Part shown: piece after piece, positions 1-8,000 of the stretch
Numbering within the stretch: position 1 is the first letter of the stretch
Layout of the letters: each line of letters starts with the position of its first letter
DNA from: Pseudocolwellia sp. AS88
GTDB lineage: Bacteria; Pseudomonadota; Gammaproteobacteria; Enterobacterales; Alteromonadaceae
Direction: 5' to 3'
DNA length: 64,000 bases
Assembly: GCF_030551755.1 (NCBI RefSeq)
Contig: NZ_JAUPEC010000004.1
Location: 1-64,000, forward strand
Notes under the pieces: generated by a model
The model's database searches: none
What the model was told of the DNA's origin: nothing
The model's input: only the letters and a program-made list of their open reading frames with translations
Position numbers and translations under genes: made by a program

Positions 1-263
1 TAATCAGCATGGCCAGGACAATCTACGTGTGCGTAGTGACGAGTTTCTGTATCATATTCGATGTGAGAAGTATTGATTGTAATACCACGCTCACGCTCTT
101 CTGGAGCATTATCGATTTGTGCGAAATCTTTTACTTCACCACCGTGTACTTTCGTTAATACCGCAGAGATTGCAGCTGTTAACGTTGTTTTACCGTGATC
201 AACGTGTCCGATTGTACCAACGTTTACGTGTGGTTTATTACGTTCAAATTTTGCTTTAGCCAT
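1..263 (-). CDS. tuf: Elongation factor Tu, N-terminal part (cut by window edge)
   Basis: EF-Tu is the GTPase that delivers aminoacyl-tRNA to the ribosome. The 87 visible residues start [20 protein letters not shown] and include the P-loop GHVDHGKTT, the switch I region with RGITI, and the DCPGH motif, all typical of EF-Tu. The start is ATG at 263, preceded by an AAGG Shine-Dalgarno sequence. It lies directly downstream of four tRNA genes on the same strand, the arrangement of the tufB copy in enteric bacteria. The rest of the gene is outside the window. Confidence 0.97.
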   Translation of the reverse strand, partial: MAKAKFERNKPHVNVGTIGHVDHGKTTLTAAISAVLTKVHGGEVKDFAQIDNAPEERERGITINTSHIEYDTETRHYAHVDCPGHAD

Positions 264-333
264 TTTAAAATACCTTGGGTAGATTAACAAAAGTTTAATG
301 GTTTAAGATAAGCAAATAGAAGTAATCTTTGAA

Positions 334-409
334 TGGTGCTGATAGGCAGATTCGAACTGCCGACCTCACCCTTACCAAGGGTGCGCTCTACCAACTGAGC
401 CATATCAGC
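334..409 (-). tRNA. thrT: tRNA-Thr (anticodon GGT)
   Basis: A 76-nt cloverleaf with acceptor arms GCTGATA/TATCAGC, discriminator A and an encoded CCA end. The anticodon loop TTGGTAA gives GGT. It is the last tRNA before tuf, matching thrT of the enteric thrU-tyrU-glyT-thrT-tufB operon. Confidence 0.97.
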
Positions 410-424
410 ATTCGATTTAAAGAT

Positions 425-499
<75 letters not shown>

Positions 500-528
500 T
501 AAATTCTATCTGTTCATCCTGTTAAAAT

Positions 529-613
529 TGGTGGAGGGAGGTGGATTCGAACCACCGAAGGCTGAGCCGTCAGATTTACAGTCTGATCCCTTTGGCCACT
601 CGGGAACCCCTCC
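529..613 (-). tRNA. tyrU: tRNA-Tyr (anticodon GTA)
   Basis: An 85-nt class II tRNA with a long variable arm, acceptor arms GGAGGGG/CCTCCC and encoded CCA. The anticodon loop CTGTAAA gives GTA. It is the second tRNA of the operon. Confidence 0.96.
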
Positions 614-657
614 AAATTCTTACTTACTTTTTATCCGTATAAAATAAAAAGTATTAA

Positions 658-733
<76 letters not shown>

Positions 734-752
734 ACTACATTAAGTGGAGCGA

Positions 753-781
753 ATTCTAGAGTAATGTTTTCCAGCTTGCAA
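753..781 (-). promoter_or_regulatory. Promoter of the tRNA-tuf operon
   Basis: Read on the minus strand: -35 TTGCAA (776-781), 17-bp spacer, -10 TAGAAT (753-758). The -10 box lies about 20 nt before the first tRNA. Upstream of it (798-853) are T/A-tract direct repeats that may act as an UP element or bind a nucleoid protein. Confidence 0.75.
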
Positions 782-797
782 TAGAAAAAAACAAAAA

Positions 798-853
798 GTT
801 TGATGTTTTTTTATCTTTATCTCAGGTTTAACTCTGGTTTGATGTTTTTTTAT
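798..853. repeat. Pair of 17-bp direct repeats upstream of the tRNA promoter
   Basis: The 17-mer GTTTGATGTTTTTTTAT occurs at 798-814 and again, identically, at 837-853, 39 bp apart. On the transcribed strand these are A-tracts lying 17 to 72 bp upstream of the -35 box. They resemble the bent, A-rich upstream activation regions of stable-RNA promoters. The role is inference. Confidence 0.6.
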
Positions 854-901
854 TCACATTGCACTAAGTTGGTGTAAATAAATAGAAGTTAAACTCCTTT
901 A

Positions 902-1639
902 TCAGTATAGGGAGTAACGCTTTAACCCTTCAAAAATTAGTTCGTCAATGATAAGTGCTTTAGAGTTAAGACTAACTACAAAAGGTAATATACGCTCAGC
1001 ATTACCACCTAAAAAAATACAATGCTGGATGTTATATAAATCTTCAGCCTCTTTAATAGCTGAGTTGATCATACCAATAGTTGCAGCCCAAGCTGCATTA
1101 TTAACACATTCAGATGTGCTTTTACCCAAACCAATATTTGTAGTATTACTTACTTCAAATTTAACTTTTGATGTATTTGCGGTTAATTGAGCAAGCATTA
1201 AATCAATCCCCGCGAGTATTAAGCCACCTTGATGTACCCCATTTTCATCTAATACATCAAAAGTTGTAGCAGTACCCGCATCAATAATAGCCACACCTGA
1301 CTTAGGAAAAAGTATTGATGCACCTATCATTGTTAACCAGCGGTCTACGCCCAGCGACTTAGGTTGTTGGTAGCTATTGATTATACCAAAACGTTGTTTT
1401 TCACTTTCGATAAAATTAACACTAACATTATGGGTTATTGCCCAAGTTGAAATAAGATCAGTTAAGGCTCCTAACTTCACACTACCAATAATAACCTTAC
1501 TGGCACCTTTCCAATGTTTAGTTAACCACAATAAAGTTATTTGATTGTTTTCAATGACAATACGTTGTTTGGTTTTTGTACTTTCTTGTTCTATTAAGCA
1601 CTTAGTTCGCGTATTCCCTATATCGACTAGTACAATCAT
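902..1639 (-). CDS. coaX: Type III pantothenate kinase
   Basis: Phosphorylates pantothenate, the first step of coenzyme A synthesis, in the cytoplasm. At 245 aa it has the usual family length. Visible motifs are the phosphate-binding DIGNTRTK (residues 6-13), GVDR (97-100) and the second nucleotide motif DAGTATTFD (120-128). It is a type III enzyme, unrelated to CoaA, which occupies the equivalent place between birA and the tRNA genes in E. coli. Its ATG overlaps the birA stop by 4 nt, so the two are co-translated. Confidence 0.93.
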   Translation of the reverse strand: MIVLVDIGNTRTKCLIEQESTKTKQRIVIENNQITLLWLTKHWKGASKVIIGSVKLGALTDLISTWAITHNVSVNFIESEKQRFGIINSYQQPKSLGVDRWLTMIGASILFPKSGVAIIDAGTATTFDVLDENGVHQGGLILAGIDLMLAQLTANTSKVKFEVSNTTNIGLGKSTSECVNNAAWAATIGMINSAIKEAEDLYNIQHCIFLGGNAERILPFVVSLNSKALIIDELIFEGLKRYSLY

Positions 1640-2613
1640 TTTGTACCTCGCAAACTTACTTCACCGCCATAAATAATTTTTAATTCATTATCTATTTCAA
1701 GTAACAAGGCACCTTGCTCATTAATACCTTTACATATTCCATGTGTTTCATTTTTACCGGTAATTAATCTTACGGGTTGGTTATAAAAATAATCCAGAGC
1801 ATTCCATTCATTAACTACATTCGCTAACCCTGAAGCTTTATGTTGTTCGAGACGACTCGCTAAACTTTGGATAATGGCAGCCACTAATTCGTTTCTATTA
1901 ATTTTTATTGGAGTATGGCGTTGTAAATCAGTCCAAGGTTGATCCACTTTTTCACCACTTTTATCGGGCATATTTAAATTTAAGCCAATGCCGATAACGG
2001 CGTGACAAGGCTCATTTGGCGTTCCTTCTAGATCAATTAAAATACCCGCAAGTTTTAATCCTTTTATATAGATATCGTTAGGCCACTTTAATTGCACATT
2101 GATGTCATACAAGGAAGTTATTGCATCACTTATCGCCAAAGCAACAATAGTATTTAATCCCATTGCGGCAGTCATACCTTGAGGAAGCAACCAATACATA
2201 GACATATAGATGTGTGACCCAAAAGGTGAAATCCATTGCCTACCTCTTCGGCCTCGACCTGAACTCTGATATTCAGCTATACACACTTGTCCATTTTGAA
2301 CATGATTAGGTATACGGCGCATTAAATAATCATTCGTGGAATCTATAATGTTATGTATTTCTAATGGGCTATCTATATTGTTGGCCGCTAACATTTTCAG
2401 AATAAAGGCTTTATCTAACAACTCGATGGGGGCTACCAGTTTATAGCCTTTACCTGTAACCCTGAAGATATCTAACCCCATCTCAGCAAGGCTGTTTATT
2501 TGTTTTGATATGGCTGTTCGACTTACACCTAGCTCATCACCTAGAATTTGTCCTGAAACAAACTCTCCAGCTGCTAATTTATTTATTAGTAACTCTTTTA
2601 TCGCCTTAGCCAT
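1636..2613 (-). CDS. birA: Biotin-protein ligase / biotin operon repressor
   Basis: Activates biotin to biotinyl-AMP and transfers it to the carboxylase carrier protein; it also represses bio genes. 325 aa. An N-terminal winged helix-turn-helix (about residues 7-60, with GDELGVSRTAISKQI) shows the regulatory form. The catalytic GRGRRGRQW (119-127) and KWPNDI (176-181) are intact. It overlaps murB by 8 nt and coaX by 4 nt. The murB-birA order is the same as in E. coli. Confidence 0.95.
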   Translation of the reverse strand: MAKAIKELLINKLAAGEFVSGQILGDELGVSRTAISKQINSLAEMGLDIFRVTGKGYKLVAPIELLDKAFILKMLAANNIDSPLEIHNIIDSTNDYLMRRIPNHVQNGQVCIAEYQSSGRGRRGRQWISPFGSHIYMSMYWLLPQGMTAAMGLNTIVALAISDAITSLYDINVQLKWPNDIYIKGLKLAGILIDLEGTPNEPCHAVIGIGLNLNMPDKSGEKVDQPWTDLQRHTPIKINRNELVAAIIQSLASRLEQHKASGLANVVNEWNALDYFYNQPVRLITGKNETHGICKGINEQGALLLEIDNELKIIYGGEVSLRGTK

Positions 2614-3637
2614 TTTTATACTCTGTTAAGTTGTACTCGCCTTTCGAAAAAACAGCTCTAACTTCAGGCTCTAAAATAATATTAAATTGTTGTGCAACTT
2701 GCCTTCTTACATACAAAGCTAAGCTGGCAACATACTCACCACAATCCGCTTCATAATTCACAATCACTAAAGCTTGTTTTTCGTGTACCCCAACACCTTT
2801 AGCTTTGTAGCCTTTTAAACCCGCTTGTTCAATTAACCAGCCTGCAGCAACTTTTACTTTATTATTAGGCTGTGGGTAACTAGGCATATTAGGAAATTCG
2901 CTTATTAATGTTTGCCATTGATCATGTTCGATAACAGGGTTTTTAAAGAAACTTCCTGCATTAGGTAACTTATATGGGTCAGGTAGTTTATATTGACGTA
3001 TTTTGATCACTTCATTCATCACTTCTTTACTTGAAGTGGATGCAGGTAAATGATCTAAACCAGCATAAGTTAAATTAGCAGTCCATTTTTTAGGGAAACA
3101 AAAAGTCACACTAATAATTAAACCTTTATTCTTTAACTCACGTTTAAAAATACTTTCTCTATAACCAAAGGCACAGTCTTTGTGTTGATATTTAATAACA
3201 CTTTCAGTTTCAAAGTCGAACCATAGTACTTCTTGGCAATATTGCGATAACTCTACACCATAAGCTCCTATATTTTGTACCGGTGCTGCACCAACACTAC
3301 CAGGAATAAGCGCTAAGTTTTCTAAACCATAAATCCCTTGTTCTATACAAAAACCAACAAACTCATGCCAGTTTTCACTTGCAGCAGCTTTTACAATAGT
3401 GCAATTTAACCCCTCATCTATTTCAATACCTTTAAATTCTGGTTTCACGATAATAGGTGATTGGTTTTCTACAAGTAAGGTATTAAACCCCTCTCCCAAA
3501 ATATAAAAAGATGATAAGTTTAGCCCAGACAATTCAATGAGATCGTAAATAGTACTAGGGAAATAAGCGACAGAAGCTACAGATTCAACACCGAAGCTAT
3601 TGTTTTTTTTGAGGGAGAAATTAGATATTTTTTTCAT
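2606..3637 (-). CDS. murB: UDP-N-acetylenolpyruvoylglucosamine reductase
   Basis: FAD enzyme that reduces UDP-GlcNAc-enolpyruvate to UDP-MurNAc in peptidoglycan synthesis. 343 aa, a type I MurB. The FAD site shows GEGFNT (48-53) and IPGSVGAAPVQNIGAYG (111-127); Arg160 lies in FGYR. The catalytic Ser229 (NAGSFF) and Glu325 (EPEVR) fall at the same numbers as in E. coli MurB. It is first of the murB-birA-coaX operon. A 72-bp gap separates it from the unrelated Wzc-like gene upstream. Confidence 0.95.
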   Translation of the reverse strand: MKKISNFSLKKNNSFGVESVASVAYFPSTIYDLIELSGLNLSSFYILGEGFNTLLVENQSPIIVKPEFKGIEIDEGLNCTIVKAAASENWHEFVGFCIEQGIYGLENLALIPGSVGAAPVQNIGAYGVELSQYCQEVLWFDFETESVIKYQHKDCAFGYRESIFKRELKNKGLIISVTFCFPKKWTANLTYAGLDHLPASTSSKEVMNEVIKIRQYKLPDPYKLPNAGSFFKNPVIEHDQWQTLISEFPNMPSYPQPNNKVKVAAGWLIEQAGLKGYKAKGVGVHEKQALVIVNYEADCGEYVASLALYVRRQVAQQFNIILEPEVRAVFSKGEYNLTEYKNG

Positions 3638-3709
3638 TTAGCTATTTTACATATAACGCCAATTTATATCAGCGTTAATTTTTAACTAATCGTTTTTGCT
3701 GAAACCTAA

Positions 3710-5872
3710 TTACATCTGCTTTCGCACAGGAAGCTTTATAATATTGGCCATATCATTATAGTATTTACTTTGATAATCCTCTTTATCCATATTTTCACTT
3801 TGATTGATAACAATACCTTCAATAGGCGCATTAACCTGTTTAAGCATGCGTAACCCTTGTGATATATGTTCACGTTTTGTTTTAGAACCGTGAACAACAT
3901 AAATAACACCATCAACAATTTTAGAAATAATAACAGCATCACTCACTGTGTTAACTGGCGGTGTTTCAATAATGATTCTGTCGTAAAAATTTGAAAATAC
4001 TTTGATCAACATGCCAAAACGCTTCATTGATAAAAACGCTAATGGGTTTGCTGGAGATATACCTGAAGTTAAAATATCTAACTTTAAATTTTTGTCTCTT
4101 ACAATACACTCGTTTATTAAATGAGTTTTCGCAAGAAGGTTTGAAAGGCCTGGGCGATGAATATCTAAATTCAAATTCTTAGCAACTGTTGGATGACGTA
4201 AATCAGCTTCAATCAGCAGCACTTTCTCCATTTCACTAAATGAACGAGCTAAATGTAATGCTACTGTTGATTTTCCTTCATTAGGCACAGATGAAGTAAT
4301 CGCTATAACTTTCGATGCTTTTTTCTCACCATTAAATAATAAAGTTGTTCTGAGTGTTCTAATAGCTTCAGTGAACTTTGTGTCTTTTAAGTCAGAATGA
4401 GATTCATTGCTATTGTTAAGTTTAAACTTAGGTAATATTGCTAAAATATCAGCTTCTTGGAAGTTATCTAATTTACGTCTTGAGTTTAATGTATCAACAA
4501 AAACTTCTCGCATAATAATAAAAAGTGATAAAACCATAAGAGAAAGAATAAAGCCTAATACAACATACAGTTTTTTCTTAGGTCCTACAGGTGACTTTGG
4601 TAAAATAGCTTCATCAATAAATTGTACATAAAAGTTTGCTTTGTAGCCTCCCATGGCGTCAGCTTCTTTTATGCGTATCAGGTAGTTGCTATAAAGCTCT
4701 TTGTTTGTATCAACTTCTCTCTGTAATTGAAAAAATTTATTTTGCAGCCTATTTAATCGTAAAAAATCCGCTTTAGCCGCTTCTAACCTTTGTTTATTCA
4801 CTGTAGCTTTTTGCATCGCTGACAAATAAAGTTTTTCAACTGAGATTATGATTTCGCTTATTTGTAAATCGATTCTAGTTTCTATAGATTCTAGTTCAGC
4901 CTCAACTGCGATTCGTATTGGGTGTTTAGGTCCATACCTTTTAGATAACTCAAAAACTTTTCGTTCAACCACTTCTTGTGAGCGTCGTAACTGTACATAA
5001 GTAGAATGGTTACTAACTTCATTCAATTCCAGTAAGGTATTAAAATCGTCTCTATTATTTTGAATATATTCATAGGTGATTTTTAAGTCATCTCTATGTT
5101 TTTCAGCTTTTAATGCCGCAGAAGTTAACTCTGTGAGTTCAGATCCAACTAAACCAACCACACCTTTAATATCTATTATTCCTTCAGCTTCTCGATATTC
5201 TTGAAGCTTTAATTCTGAGGCTTGTAATTTTTGTCCTAATTCATATAACTGATCAACCAACCATTGTGATGTAGTTTCTTTTGAAGCGTTAGATATTTCA
5301 TCTTGATAGGCTAAATAGGTTTTACCTACTTCATTCGCTACTTCCTGTGATACTTCTGGATAATATGATCTAAAGCTAATATTAACTAATTCAGTATCAG
5401 TAATGGGCTGAATAGTTAAACGTGCTTGAAATTTGCTAACAATAGCATCGCGTGACAAAGGTTCTTCAGTCTTATCAACCTCAGCTAAGAAAGGTAAAAT
5501 ATGGTTGTATTTAGTGCTATAAAACTCATCATGCTCAAATAGATTAAGGTTTGTTAGCACCCTTTCAGAAAAGTTTCTCGACTTTAACAATTCATATTGA
5601 GTTTTAACCTGCTCTTTACTGACATTAGATTCATTAAATGCATTATTAATTGATAAAGTGTTTTTAGGTTTATTGTTACTAATTTGTAATGTTGCAGTGG
5701 CGGTATAAGATGGTTTCAATAAAGAAACATAAAAAATTATAAATAACGTTGCGAATGAGGTAGCGAATATAAGCTTCCATCTACGAACCCATAATGGCCG
5801 AATTAGCTCACTTAAATCAATTTCTTCATTTGAAATTGTTAAGTTATCATGATGGTTATTTACGTTATTCAA
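3710..5872 (-). CDS. Polysaccharide co-polymerase / tyrosine autokinase (Wzc-like)
   Basis: Inner-membrane protein that controls polymer length and drives export of an exopolysaccharide. 720 aa. It starts with a Wzz domain flanked by membrane segments (about 33-51 and 434-453), with a periplasmic coiled-coil between them. The cytoplasmic BY-kinase domain follows, with Walker A SSVPNEGKST (about 527-535) and Walker A' VLLIEADLR; Walker B reads IIIETPPV (usually DTPP). The C-terminal tyrosine cluster YQSKYY lies near residue 700. The start overlaps the stop of the wza-like gene by 4 nt. No glycosyltransferase, flippase or polymerase gene is adjacent. Confidence 0.88.
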   Translation of the reverse strand: MNNVNNHHDNLTISNEEIDLSELIRPLWVRRWKLIFATSFATLFIIFYVSLLKPSYTATATLQISNNKPKNTLSINNAFNESNVSKEQVKTQYELLKSRNFSERVLTNLNLFEHDEFYSTKYNHILPFLAEVDKTEEPLSRDAIVSKFQARLTIQPITDTELVNISFRSYYPEVSQEVANEVGKTYLAYQDEISNASKETTSQWLVDQLYELGQKLQASELKLQEYREAEGIIDIKGVVGLVGSELTELTSAALKAEKHRDDLKITYEYIQNNRDDFNTLLELNEVSNHSTYVQLRRSQEVVERKVFELSKRYGPKHPIRIAVEAELESIETRIDLQISEIIISVEKLYLSAMQKATVNKQRLEAAKADFLRLNRLQNKFFQLQREVDTNKELYSNYLIRIKEADAMGGYKANFYVQFIDEAILPKSPVGPKKKLYVVLGFILSLMVLSLFIIMREVFVDTLNSRRKLDNFQEADILAILPKFKLNNSNESHSDLKDTKFTEAIRTLRTTLLFNGEKKASKVIAITSSVPNEGKSTVALHLARSFSEMEKVLLIEADLRHPTVAKNLNLDIHRPGLSNLLAKTHLINECIVRDKNLKLDILTSGISPANPLAFLSMKRFGMLIKVFSNFYDRIIIETPPVNTVSDAVIISKIVDGVIYVVHGSKTKREHISQGLRMLKQVNAPIEGIVINQSENMDKEDYQSKYYNDMANIIKLPVRKQM

Positions 5873-6375
5873 AAGAAGCTCTGCTCTATTTTTATTATAT
5901 CGTCAGGCATTATTTGAGTCGCTACATTTGCTTCAATTGTTACAACATCACCATTTACCTTACGTGTTATTGCCCAATCAGTTTTAGATGCTCTTATTGA
6001 TAGGCCACCAGCAACAGCTATAGCTTTATCAAAAGTTAAGTTTTCTTGATAGGGATAACCGCCGGGACGATTGACTTGGCCATGTATATAAAAAGGTCGG
6101 TATTGAACAACAGAAACAGATACTTGAGGAGAAATTAAATAGTCGCCTAATAATCCTTGATAAATCACTCTCTCTAATTCTTTAACAGAGAGGTCAACCA
6201 CTTGTATATCCTTCAAAAATGGAAAGGATATTACACCTGACTTATCAATAGTGATCTCTGTGGTTAAGCCTTCTTCACCATAAACGATAATTTGAATTTT
6301 ATCGCCAGAGCCTAACTTATAATTATTAGCAAGCACAAACGGGCTAAATAATAATAGAAATATTAAACAACGCAT
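5869..6375 (-). CDS. Short polysaccharide export protein (Wza/Poly_export family)
   Basis: 168 aa: a signal peptide (residues 1-16, ending VLA), a Poly_export domain starting NYKLGSGDKIQIIVYGEEGL, and one SLBB-like domain with VNRPGGYPYQENLTFDKAIAVAGG. It should form or contact the outer-membrane exit for the polysaccharide handled by the overlapping Wzc-like kinase. It is less than half the length of E. coli Wza, has no lipobox cysteine after the signal peptide, and lacks room for the C-terminal barrel helix. Similar short proteins occur in exosortase-linked polysaccharide clusters (family knowledge). The Shine-Dalgarno is weak (CAGG). Confidence 0.83.
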   Translation of the reverse strand: MRCLIFLLLFSPFVLANNYKLGSGDKIQIIVYGEEGLTTEITIDKSGVISFPFLKDIQVVDLSVKELERVIYQGLLGDYLISPQVSVSVVQYRPFYIHGQVNRPGGYPYQENLTFDKAIAVAGGLSIRASKTDWAITRKVNGDVVTIEANVATQIMPDDIIKIEQSFF

Positions 6376-6648
6376 ATATAACCTGATGGTTTTTTATTTT
6401 AATAATATTTATTAATGTTTGCTCATTACTACCTCCATAAATGGGTTTACTTACCCGTTTTTGCAGTAGATCAAATACAAACTTATTTTATCATTGGTTA
6501 TGAGTATCAGTTACTTGCACATAGATTTTGTAACAAGTTAACTTAACAGTAACACTTTTGTAACAGAATATGAAAGGAAAATACGTAGAATACTAGAAAT
6601 GTACAGTGAGATTTTTTCACTCACTGTAATAATTTGAATTTAAAGGAG
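6376..6648. other. Leader and spacer upstream of the wza-like gene
   Basis: 273 bp between argA and the wza-like gene. On the minus strand it holds GGAGGTAG (6429-6436), one base from the ops/RfaH core GGCGGTAG, about 55 bp before wza. The same GGAGGT also precedes a four-codon ORF (ATG AGC AAA CAT TAA). The decamer TTTTGTAACA occurs twice, near 6526 and 6557. No clear promoter was identified. Confidence 0.4.
6602..6628 (-). terminator. Hairpin after argA
   Basis: Perfect 9-bp stem TACAGTGAG/CTCACTGTA with a 9-nt T-rich loop, 21 nt past the argA stop. On the argA strand no strong T-run follows, so termination may be partial or Rho-assisted. Confidence 0.5.
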
Positions 6649-7959
6649 TTATATTTCTTTGGTGAAAACTTTTGAGTTGCGTTGAAAATTGTACATTTTC
6701 TTTTTGCCTTCAGGCAATTTATCAATCGGTTGTTCAGTAAATCCTTTCTCTAAAAACCAATGTCCACTCACTGTGGTAAGTACAAATATTGAAGACAACT
6801 TTTGTTCTTTAGCTAATTCTTCCAGGGTATTAATGAGTCTAAGCCCTCTATTACCTTTTCGATAATCAGGATGTATAGCAACACAAGCAACTTCACCTGA
6901 ATTCTCTTCTGGATAAGGATATAGAGCTGCGCAAGCAATGATCACATCTTCTTTTTTGATTACTGTGAAACGTGATATTTCAACTTCTAAAAGCTCTCTT
7001 GAGCGTTTTACCAATATCCCTTCAGCTTCTAAGGGCGCAAGTAATTCTAAAATGCCCCCTACATCATCAATAGTTGCTGTAGATATTTGTTCTTGATGAT
7101 CTTTAGCGATTAACGTACCGGCACCATCTCGAGTAAATAACTCTTGAAGTAACGCACTATCACTTTGGTAATTCAAACAGTGACAACGTTCCACACCATT
7201 TTCACCGCTTTGAATAATGGCACGCATCAATAATTGCTTAATAGGATCAGTACTTTGCTCTAATAAGGTTTTTACTGTGCTAACTCCACAGCTTTTAATT
7301 AACTTGCCCGTTTGATCAACTAAACCTTCATCATCAGTAAACGTAATGAGTTTATCGGCTTTTAAAGAAATTGCCGTTTGAGTTGCAACATCTTCTAAAG
7401 ATAAATTAAAGACTTCGCCTGTAGATGAATAACCCACAGGAGATAACAAAACAATTGAACCGAAGTCCAATTGAGTATTTATACCTACAGTATCAATTCT
7501 TCTAACCGTACCTGTATGCTTAAAATCGATACCGTTTTTAACACCAATGGGTTTAGCTATAACAAAGTTGCCCGTACTCACTCTTATTTGTGAGCCATGC
7601 ATAGGCGAATTCACTAACCCCATAGTTAATAGCGCTTCAATATGAATACGTAGTGAGCCTGTTGCATCCTTCACGGCTGATAACGTACCTGCATCGGTAA
7701 TACGAATATTATCTTGCATTAATGGCTCCACTTTCTGAAGCTTCATGCGCTCTTCAATTTGTGGTCTGGCACCATGTACCAAAACAAGCTTAACTCCCAA
7801 ACTTCTTAATAAAGCAATATCATGAATAATATTGGCAAAATTTGGATGCGTTACCGCCTCACCACCAAACATTAATACCACCGTTTTCCCTCGGTGAGCA
7901 TTGATATAAGGTGCTGCATTTCTAAACCATTTAACGTTATTTTCGCTATCGTTATGCAT
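6649..7959 (-). CDS. argA: N-acetylglutamate synthase (classical ArgA)
   Basis: Acetylates glutamate with acetyl-CoA, the first step of arginine synthesis. 436 aa, the standard bacterial ArgA length. The N-terminal amino-acid-kinase-like domain (about 1-290, VVLMFGGEAVTHPNF) carries arginine feedback in this family. A C-terminal GNAT domain (about 291-436) contains VACVAIHPDYRKGNRG, the acetyl-CoA loop. It lies last in the argCBFGH(A)-A series, 41 bp after argH. A second NAGS-type GNAT domain is fused to the neighbouring ArgH, so the first step may be encoded twice. Confidence 0.93.
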   Translation of the reverse strand: MHNDSENNVKWFRNAAPYINAHRGKTVVLMFGGEAVTHPNFANIIHDIALLRSLGVKLVLVHGARPQIEERMKLQKVEPLMQDNIRITDAGTLSAVKDATGSLRIHIEALLTMGLVNSPMHGSQIRVSTGNFVIAKPIGVKNGIDFKHTGTVRRIDTVGINTQLDFGSIVLLSPVGYSSTGEVFNLSLEDVATQTAISLKADKLITFTDDEGLVDQTGKLIKSCGVSTVKTLLEQSTDPIKQLLMRAIIQSGENGVERCHCLNYQSDSALLQELFTRDGAGTLIAKDHQEQISTATIDDVGGILELLAPLEAEGILVKRSRELLEVEISRFTVIKKEDVIIACAALYPYPEENSGEVACVAIHPDYRKGNRGLRLINTLEELAKEQKLSSIFVLTTVSGHWFLEKGFTEQPIDKLPEGKKKMYNFQRNSKVFTKEI

Positions 7960-8000
7960 TTACAGAGTCACTACTTTTCTATTAACTTATCTTGTCGACG

